NCBI GenBank assembly: GCA_934646965.1
Contig: CAKUEZ010000070.1
Location: 1-10,589, forward strand
DNA length: 10,589 nt
Reading direction: 5' to 3'
Origin: an uncultured Collinsella sp.
GTDB taxonomy: Bacteria > Actinomycetota > Coriobacteriia > Coriobacteriales > Coriobacteriaceae
Both the position numbers and the translations under genes were made by a program. Of this stretch, positions 6,178 to 10,589 are shown piece by piece (within the stretch, counting starts at the first letter, position 1; the number at the start of each line of letters is the position of its first letter). Below the pieces are notes generated by a model that worked only from the letters and a program-made list of their open reading frames with translations, was not told the origin of the DNA and ran no database searches.

Positions 6178-6490
6178 TGAGACTGCGCCAGATTTGCTGC
6201 CGCCGGTGACTCCTGGCGAGCTTCTCAAAGAGGAATTTCTTGTCCCTATGGGCATTTCTCAATATCGCCTTGCTAAGGAGACCGGGATTCCGGCTCAGCG
6301 TATCGGACAGATTATCTTGGGAAGGCGTCGCGTGACGGCCGATACCGACCTTCGCCTGTGCCGCTACTTTGGCCTGACGGATGGTTATTGGCTGCGCGCT
6401 CAGATGGCGTTTGACCTTGAGGCGGAGAAGAGGCGCATCGAACCGGAACTGGATAAGATCGTTCCTGTCCAGCAGGCCATCGCATTGTAG
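6149..6490 (+). CDS. higA: HigA-type antitoxin (XRE-family helix-turn-helix)
   Basis: HigA binds and neutralises HigB and normally represses the operon promoter. The 113-residue form starts at ATG 6149, chosen because AGGGGA (6134-6139) lies 9 bases before it and because homology begins soon after. The frame is open 54 bases further upstream, but that part lies within higB and looks like a shadow. The family signature is complete: VTPGELLKEEFLVPMGIS (20-37), the helix-turn-helix QYRLAKETGIPAQRIGQIILGRR (38-60), then TADTDLRLCRYFGLTDGYWLRAQ (63-85). The C-terminal tail (86-113) is charged and helical and probably helps contact the toxin. Overlap with higB implies coupled translation. Confidence 0.93.
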   Translation: MSKSSIITSDETAPDLLPPVTPGELLKEEFLVPMGISQYRLAKETGIPAQRIGQIILGRRRVTADTDLRLCRYFGLTDGYWLRAQMAFDLEAEKRRIEPELDKIVPVQQAIAL

Positions 6491-6519
6491 AGCCCAAAGA
6501 AGCTGAGAATGGAGTGGCG

Positions 6520-6843
6520 ATGAGGCGACGTCGGCAATCTGCCGTATATAGTCCGGGTGGTTGCGGGTGTGGTTTGCTACTGCTCCCGGTTATTGCTGTG
6601 AGCATAGGCGTGATGTTTGCGCTTGCCGGTTTGGCTGCAGCGGCGCTCGTGCTCTTGATTATCGCCATTGGCGTGACAATCTGGCTCTATCGTTGTCGCG
6701 AACAACGCCGCGCCGACGGCAAGACCAATGTGGGATGGGTCGCCTTTTTGGTCATCGCGTACCCGTTGAGCATTAGCTACCTGTTGTTCTTTGTCTTACT
6801 GCTCATCAGTACCTTTACCGGAAAATCTGTCACGGTGGGGTGA
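6520..6843 (+). CDS. Small membrane protein of unknown function
   Basis: I do not recognise this 107-residue protein. It begins with a short Arg-rich stretch (RRRRQS) and a Gly-Cys motif (GGCGCG). One long or two closely spaced hydrophobic helices follow (about 18-56), then a basic loop (CREQRRADGKTN) and another one or two hydrophobic spans (about 70-98). The positive loop would face the cytoplasm. ATG 6520 is chosen over the GTG two codons earlier (6514) because GGAG at 6511-6514 gives a usable 5-base spacing to the ATG and would overlap the GTG. It starts 29 bases after higA and may share its transcript. Three-helix superinfection-exclusion or holin-like roles cannot be judged from sequence. 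Confidence 0.7.
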   Translation: MRRRRQSAVYSPGGCGCGLLLLPVIAVSIGVMFALAGLAAAALVLLIIAIGVTIWLYRCREQRRADGKTNVGWVAFLVIAYPLSISYLLFFVLLLISTFTGKSVTVG

Positions 6844-6915
6844 TACCGTCGGCAAGCGACCGCTCGGAGTGCTCTTGCCTGGTGTTTAGACAATTGCATT
6901 GACCATTTGCCGCAA

Positions 6916-6934
6916 CATTAGCCGCCAGCTAATG
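6916..6934. repeat. Short inverted repeat in the 6844-7005 intergenic gap
   Basis: CATTAGC (6916-6922) and GCTAATG (6928-6934) are perfect 7-bp arms around CGCCA, followed by AT-rich sequence. It lies about 70 bases before the lipoprotein gene and could be an operator or a weak hairpin. A second, weaker pair (GGCAAG 6851-6856 with CTTGCC 6874-6879) follows the membrane-protein gene but has no T tract. I see no convincing promoter in this gap. Confidence 0.35.
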
Positions 6935-7005
6935 AATTAAAACTCGTTGCCCCCTACGATGTGCTGTGTGCCGGCGCGGTAGCCGGATCGTAGGAAGGAT
7001 GCAGA

Positions 7006-7548
7006 ATGAAAAAGCTCGAAAACGAAGTGCTGCTGAGCCGTCGCGCTGCGCTTGGCGCATTCGCCACCGTCGCCTTGGGAACCGCCGGCCTTCTTGCCGG
7101 ATGCGGTAGCGATAAAGCGACCGTCACCGAGGACGCCGGCGATGGCGACAAGAAGGAAGAGGCGAAGAAGGAAGAGCAGTCCACGACTGACCTCGCCGTC
7201 GGCACGTCGGTGACCACGGCCGCCGGCCTTTCCGTTGTCGTCGATTCCGTCCAGACCGGCCTTACTAATTATGACGGCTCGACCATGACGGGCATCCACG
7301 TTACGTACGTCAACAATGGCGACGAGGGCGCGGATTACAATGTCTACGATTGGAAGGGCGAGGACGCCAACGGCGCTCAGCAAAACCAGGGGTACTACAG
7401 CGAGGGCTCCGATGAGCTGCAATCCGGCACCCTTGCCGCCGGGGGCTCCGTGGCGGGCAATATCTATTTTGATGGTGACATCAAGAAGGCCCTGTATTTT
7501 GCCAATATGTTCGATAAGTCCGCGACTGCAAGCTGGGTACTCGCCTAA
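7006..7548 (+). CDS. Tat-type lipoprotein, DUF4352-like
   Basis: The 180-residue protein carries a lipoprotein signal with a twin-arginine motif (SRRAALG, 11-17), a hydrophobic stretch (18-31) and the lipobox LLAGC, so Cys33 should be lipidated and anchored outside the membrane. A charged, Lys/Glu-rich linker (about 45-60) leads to a single beta-rich domain (about 62-180) with TAAGLSVVVDSVQTG, MTGIHVTYVNNGDE and GSVAGNIYFDGD. This resembles the immunoglobulin-like DUF4352 domain of many Gram-positive lipoproteins (resemblance from memory only). Its binding partner is unknown. The start follows AGGAAGG (6992-6998) by 7 bases. It lies 39 bases before the helix-turn-helix gene, so the two may be cotranscribed, perhaps as the surface part of a signalling cassette with the kinase. 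Confidence 0.85.
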   Translation: MKKLENEVLLSRRAALGAFATVALGTAGLLAGCGSDKATVTEDAGDGDKKEEAKKEEQSTTDLAVGTSVTTAAGLSVVVDSVQTGLTNYDGSTMTGIHVTYVNNGDEGADYNVYDWKGEDANGAQQNQGYYSEGSDELQSGTLAAGGSVAGNIYFDGDIKKALYFANMFDKSATASWVLA

Positions 7549-7587
7549 CTTGTTGCCGCCGTTGTTCGTATGGGGAGGTGAGGCCGT

Positions 7588-8010
7588 ATGACCGCTAAAA
7601 AGCTGACCGAGGAGCTGCTCAACGAGCTGCTCGATGCGCCGAGTATCGACGGCTATATCAGGGAGCACGATTTTGCCGCGCCATCGCTTTCGGACTATCT
7701 AAAGCAGCTGCTGCAGGAAAAGGGCTTGGAGCGTTCGCGCGTGGTGCGTATGGCCGACCTCAACGAGACCTTTGGATATCAGATCTTTACCGGCGCGCGC
7801 CATCCAAGCCGCAATAAGGTGCTGCAAATTGCCTTTGCCATGGCGCTGACGCTCAAGGAGACCAATCGTGCGCTGACGGCCGCCGGGGTGAGCGTCCTCA
7901 ACTGTAAGGATCGCCGCGATGCGATTATTATCTTTTGCATCGACCGCGGCTGCAGCCTGCAGAAGGTCAACGAGGAGCTGTATCGCTTTGGCGAGGAAAC
8001 GGTGAGCTAG
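7588..8010 (+). CDS. Helix-turn-helix (XRE-like) protein
   Basis: This 140-residue cytoplasmic protein has a helical N-terminus with the segment SLSDYLKQLLQEKGLERSRVV (33-53), a helix-turn-helix region (about 48-80: RVVRMADLNETFGYQIFTGAR then PSRNKVLQIAFAM) and a C-terminal part (about 85-135) with LTLKETNRALTAAGV and DRRDAIIIFCIDRG. The order resembles XRE/Cro-type DNA-binding proteins, and FTGARHPSRNK would sit in the recognition helix and turn. It has a strong ribosome binding site, GGGGAGGTG (7572-7580), 7 bases before the ATG. It sits between a surface lipoprotein and a Ser/Thr kinase, and could be the kinase's target or a local regulator; that is inference. No target site is identified. 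Confidence 0.78.
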   Translation: MTAKKLTEELLNELLDAPSIDGYIREHDFAAPSLSDYLKQLLQEKGLERSRVVRMADLNETFGYQIFTGARHPSRNKVLQIAFAMALTLKETNRALTAAGVSVLNCKDRRDAIIIFCIDRGCSLQKVNEELYRFGEETVS

Positions 8011-8060
8011 CGGCTGCCGACCGAGCTGACGGTAGTGCCGAAATAGTATGCAAGCGAACG

Positions 8061-8090
8061 GGGCGCGGATGCCATGGGGTGTCCGCGCCC
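8061..8090 (+). promoter_or_regulatory. GC-rich hairpin just upstream of the kinase gene
   Basis: GGGCGCGGA (8061-8069) and TCCGCGCCC (8082-8090) form a perfect 9-bp stem with a 12-base loop. It ends 18 bases before the preferred kinase start. There is no T tract, so it is not a standard terminator. It may end or attenuate the helix-turn-helix transcript, or shape the kinase promoter or leader. Confidence 0.5.
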
Positions 8091-8095
8091 TGCGC

Positions 8096-8101
8096 TATGA
8101 T
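8096..8101 (+). promoter_or_regulatory. Possible -10 box for a leaderless kinase mRNA
   Basis: TATGAT lies 7 bases before ATG 8109, so transcription could start at or next to the start codon. This fits the missing ribosome binding site. No convincing -35 is seen, although many actinobacterial promoters lack one. Confidence 0.3.
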
Positions 8102-8108
8102 GGACGGT

Positions 8109-9500
8109 ATGGATACTCAGAGCCCTACATATTCCGACGACGAACTGACGGCTGCGCTCGCCCAGCACTTGGCGTCGCTCGACCGCGACGACAGCTATCG
8201 TGTGGAGCGTGTGCTCAAGTGCTCGGATGTCGAGACCACTGAGCTTGTCTACTTTGAGGGCTCTGGTGGTGGCTCGCTCGGCCCCTTTGTCCGCAAGCGT
8301 ATCGATGCCTCGGCACAGATCGGCGGGGCCTACGAGCGCCTGTTTACGGCTCAGTGCGCCGGGCGGCGTTTTGAGCATCTGCCCCGGATCGTCGACTGCC
8401 GCCGTGTGGGCGACGAACTCAATGTGGTGATGGAATACGTCGAAGGTGAAACACTCGAGGCATTGGTGGGCCGCCTAGGAGCGACGCCCGATTACGCCCG
8501 CAGGCTGTATCCTGTTCTGTGCGATGCAGTGGGCGAACTCCATGCCGGCTTTGCGGCGATGGGGGAGGCGGCGGCACCGGTGATCCATCGCGACCTTAAG
8601 CCTTCGAACATCATCGTGTCGGGCGTGAGACATGCGGCCGATGCCGGCATGACCTTCTCGTCACTGGTGATTATCGATTTGGGCATCGCGCGTGTCTGGC
8701 GTGACGGTGCCGATGCCGATACCGTCAAGTTTGGCACGCGTTCCTATGCGCCGCCCGAACAGTACGGTTTTGGGCAGACGAGCGTGCGCAGCGATATTTA
8801 CGCGCTGGGCGCGCTGCTGTTCTTTTGCCTGACGGGGACCGATCCCAAACCGGGGCGGGACATGCGTGAGCAATGCGAGGCACATGGCGTTCCCGTCCCG
8901 CTGACTGATGTAATCTGCATGGCGATGGCGCTCGATCCGGCCAAGCGCTTTGCGAGCGCGAAGGCGTTGGGGCATGCTGCACACGCGGCGTACGAGCTGT
9001 GCCTGCCCGGGCCATCGCCCGCGATGCCGCCTGCCGCCAATGCGCCCCGTGTCGTGGTGCCCCGGGTGCCACAGCCTGTTGGCCCCGGACCTTCATCTCT
9101 CGCCGATCAGCTTCCGCCGGCTTTGCCCACTCCGTCCAGATGCGCACGTCTGCTCTCGCGTATCCCCGAACCGGTGGGGCGCATATGGAACGGATGCATC
9201 TATGCGGCAACGCTGTTGCTGTTGATGGGTAGCCACCTTGCCGTGTTTTCGCCGACGGGTGAAAACCGCAACTATCCAACGTGGTTTTTGGCGCTTGAGT
9301 ATTTCTTTATGGTCGACGGCCTGGTGTTGCTCATTGTGTTTGGCATCATCGATCGCCGTAGGCTCCGACGTCGCTTTCCCATACTCGATCGGTATCGGGG
9401 GAATGCCTTTGTCGAGCTATGGCTTAAGGCGCTGGCGTTTATGGCCGCCGTCATGTGCGTTGTCATTGTTGTCGGCAACGCGACCGGCGTCGTCTCCTAG
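8109..9500 (+). CDS. Membrane-anchored Ser/Thr protein kinase (Hanks type)
   Basis: The 463-residue form has a kinase domain (about 30-297), a Pro-rich linker (about 299-345) and a C-terminal membrane part with about three helices (363-381, 394-413, 437-458). Kinase motifs are a Gly-rich loop EGSGGGSLG (50-58), the ATP lysine Lys63 (FVRKRID), MEYVEGETLE (108-117), the catalytic loop VIHRDLKPSNIIV (158-170, Asp162 and Asn167), DLG in place of DFG (190-192), an activation segment with KFGTRSYAPPEQYG (207-220) and SDIYALGALLFFCLTG (228-243). All catalytic residues are present, so it should be active and phosphorylate cytoplasmic proteins. No PASTA or other extracellular sensor is present, unlike PknB/PrkC. 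The start is uncertain: ATGs at 8097, 8100 and 8109 all lack a ribosome binding site, and 8109 fits a leaderless mRNA. It lies about 98 bases after the helix-turn-helix gene. Confidence 0.88.
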   Translation: MDTQSPTYSDDELTAALAQHLASLDRDDSYRVERVLKCSDVETTELVYFEGSGGGSLGPFVRKRIDASAQIGGAYERLFTAQCAGRRFEHLPRIVDCRRVGDELNVVMEYVEGETLEALVGRLGATPDYARRLYPVLCDAVGELHAGFAAMGEAAAPVIHRDLKPSNIIVSGVRHAADAGMTFSSLVIIDLGIARVWRDGADADTVKFGTRSYAPPEQYGFGQTSVRSDIYALGALLFFCLTGTDPKPGRDMREQCEAHGVPVPLTDVICMAMALDPAKRFASAKALGHAAHAAYELCLPGPSPAMPPAANAPRVVVPRVPQPVGPGPSSLADQLPPALPTPSRCARLLSRIPEPVGRIWNGCIYAATLLLLMGSHLAVFSPTGENRNYPTWFLALEYFFMVDGLVLLIVFGIIDRRRLRRRFPILDRYRGNAFVELWLKALAFMAAVMCVVIVVGNATGVVS

Positions 9501-9509
9501 ATAAACGAA

Positions 9510-9532
9510 AAAGGGCCCCGATGGGGCCCTTT
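9510..9532. terminator. Bidirectional terminator between the kinase and the cell-wall hydrolase
   Basis: AAAGGGCCCC (9510-9519) and GGGGCCCTTT (9523-9532) form a perfect 10-bp stem with the loop GAT. On the minus strand it continues into TTTTTCGTTT, a good U tract for the hydrolase gene. On the plus strand the tract is only three T's. It starts nine bases after the kinase stop and ends ten bases from the hydrolase stop. Confidence 0.9.
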
Positions 9533-9542
9533 GCAATAGCGC

Positions 9543-10589
9543 TTAGATGCGGTTCATCTGGGAAGCAACCTTGTTGTACCAGTCCTGCCATGTGGGCGGG
9601 CAGTACTTTTTGGCGGCCGCCGGGGTAAGCGTTGAGCCGTAGTTGGCGCCCAGGTAGGCAACATGGGCGGAGATGCCTTCGCTCCAGCTGCCAAAGCTGC
9701 GCCAACCGCCGCCACGGGCGCTCCAGCCCCAGGCGTTGTAGGAATTGGCGCAATAGAAACCCTTGCTGCTCTCGATGCAGGCGATGGCGGGGGACCAACG
9801 GGGGTCGACGCCGGTGTTCCAAGCGGCGACGGCAAAGTTGTAGCCCTGACCTGCCATGGGAGAGCCGGCGAGGTAGTTGTCGATGCGGCTCGTCCACTCG
9901 TTAATGAACGAGTCGTAATCGGAGTTACCGCTGTTAGAGCTATTCACCGTGGTGTCGATGGTGGTGTTGGAATTGTTTGCCTGGCTGTTGGAGTTGCTGC
10001 CGCTTACGCCCTCACCCGAGAGCTTCTCAGCTGCGGCGGCCTTGTCGGCCTCGAGCTTAGCCAGCTCGGCGGCGTTTTCCTGCTCGGCCTTTGCCTGCGC
10101 CTCGCTGCGGAGCTGCTGGGCCTGAGCCAGCGCATCCTCAGCGTTTTTCTGCTCGCCCTCGAGCTGAGACTTTGCCTGCTCGAGCTCGGTTTTGTTCTGC
10201 TCGAGCTCGGTCTGCATTTTGTTGAGCTCTTCGATCTCGTCGACGCTCGAGCTCGTGATCTGGTTGGTGTACTTGCAGGTGGTGATAAAGTCACCCAAGC
10301 TTTGCGTGTTCACCAGGAAGCTCACGATGGGGCTGGTGCCCTTCTGGTACTTATACAGATCGCGCATGGCAGAGCTTGCCTTGGCCTGCTGCTCGGGCAG
10401 CTCGGCCTCAATCTTTTCGATATTCGCCTCATTGGAGTCAATCTGCTTTTGCAGATCCTCGAGCTTGGTACGGGCGTCGTTGTAGGCGCTCGTAGCGTCC
10501 TCGATCTTTTTCTGGGCGGCGGAAAGCTGATCCTGCGTTGCCTGCGAGGCGGCATAGGCCGCGACGGGGGAGAGCATCGGCGTGGCCGT
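9543..10589 (-). CDS. Secreted coiled-coil cell-wall hydrolase with lysozyme-like domain (partial, 5' end missing)
   Basis: The visible part is 348 codons; the start lies beyond the right edge. The frame is open there and the upstream residues TATP continue a signal peptide. Numbered from the Met at 10577, the sequence begins MLSPVAAYAASQA, the end of a signal peptide with likely cleavage after AYA. Two long coiled coils follow (about 12-75 and 112-188), separated by YKYQKGTSPIVSFLVNTQSL, like the N-terminal regulatory coiled coil of PcsB/CwlO-type hydrolases. A Ser/Asn/Thr-rich linker (190-220) leads to a C-terminal domain (about 222-344) with IACIESSKGFYC (265-276), SYNAWGW (279-285) and GSWSEGISAHVAYLG. 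Glu269 is the likely catalytic acid of a lysozyme or glucosaminidase fold, cutting glycan strands of peptidoglycan. Cys267 and Cys276 may form a disulfide. I am fairly sure of a cell-wall hydrolase, less sure of the bond cut. Confidence 0.8.
   Translation of the reverse strand, partial: TATPMLSPVAAYAASQATQDQLSAAQKKIEDATSAYNDARTKLEDLQKQIDSNEANIEKIEAELPEQQAKASSAMRDLYKYQKGTSPIVSFLVNTQSLGDFITTCKYTNQITSSSVDEIEELNKMQTELEQNKTELEQAKSQLEGEQKNAEDALAQAQQLRSEAQAKAEQENAAELAKLEADKAAAAEKLSGEGVSGSNSNSQANNSNTTIDTTVNSSNSGNSDYDSFINEWTSRIDNYLAGSPMAGQGYNFAVAAWNTGVDPRWSPAIACIESSKGFYCANSYNAWGWSARGGGWRSFGSWSEGISAHVAYLGANYGSTLTPAAAKKYCPPTWQDWYNKVASQMNRI

Noticed and set aside
7935..8108. Upstream extension of the kinase frame overlapping the helix-turn-helix gene
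   Set aside because: No ribosome binding site, no homology, and it reads through the GC hairpin; the kinase homology starts after 8109.
1..10589. Search for CRISPR arrays, insertion sequences, tRNA or rRNA genes
   Set aside because: No spaced direct repeats, transposase-like frames, terminal inverted repeats or tRNA-like folds were seen by eye.

Overview
The window looks like chromosomal DNA from a high-GC, Gram-positive gut actinobacterium of the Coriobacteriia. Collinsella or a close relative is my best guess, from overall protein style rather than a database match. Pointers are the GC-rich coding sequence, the acetylase-type diaminopimelate (DAP) pathway, a Tat-type lipoprotein, a membrane Ser/Thr kinase of actinobacterial style, and a secreted coiled-coil cell-wall hydrolase.

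Left part (1-4606). A RelE/ParE-family toxin on the plus strand ends at a strong hairpin terminator that it shares with a convergent minus-strand lysine/DAP operon. Read in its own direction the operon is: lysine riboswitch (about 4322-4460), a single open frame joining LysA (DAP decarboxylase) to DapA (dihydrodipicolinate synthase), dapB, and dapH (tetrahydrodipicolinate N-acetyltransferase). DapA makes the cyclic precursor, DapB reduces it, DapH acetylates it, and LysA makes lysine in the last step. The lysine-sensing leader would shut the operon off when lysine is plentiful. The lysA-dapA junction has no stop codon but keeps a good internal ribosome binding site and ATG. It may therefore yield both a 769-residue fusion and a free 296-residue DapA.

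Middle (4484-6843). A divergent M20-family amidohydrolase (4607-5794) shares the promoter region with the lys operon. It is a good candidate for the N-acetyl-DAP deacetylase (DapL) that an acetylase pathway needs. Next is a HigB-HigA toxin-antitoxin pair with a palindrome between its -10 box and its start, then a small unrecognised membrane protein.

Right part (6844-10589). A Tat-type lipoprotein, a helix-turn-helix protein and a membrane-anchored Ser/Thr kinase lie in a row on the plus strand and may form an envelope-sensing or signalling cassette. The kinase has no ribosome binding site, sits just after a GC-rich hairpin, and may be translated from a leaderless mRNA. A bidirectional terminator separates it from a convergent secreted cell-wall hydrolase with a PcsB/CwlO-like coiled coil and a lysozyme-like catalytic domain. 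That gene runs off the right edge of the window.
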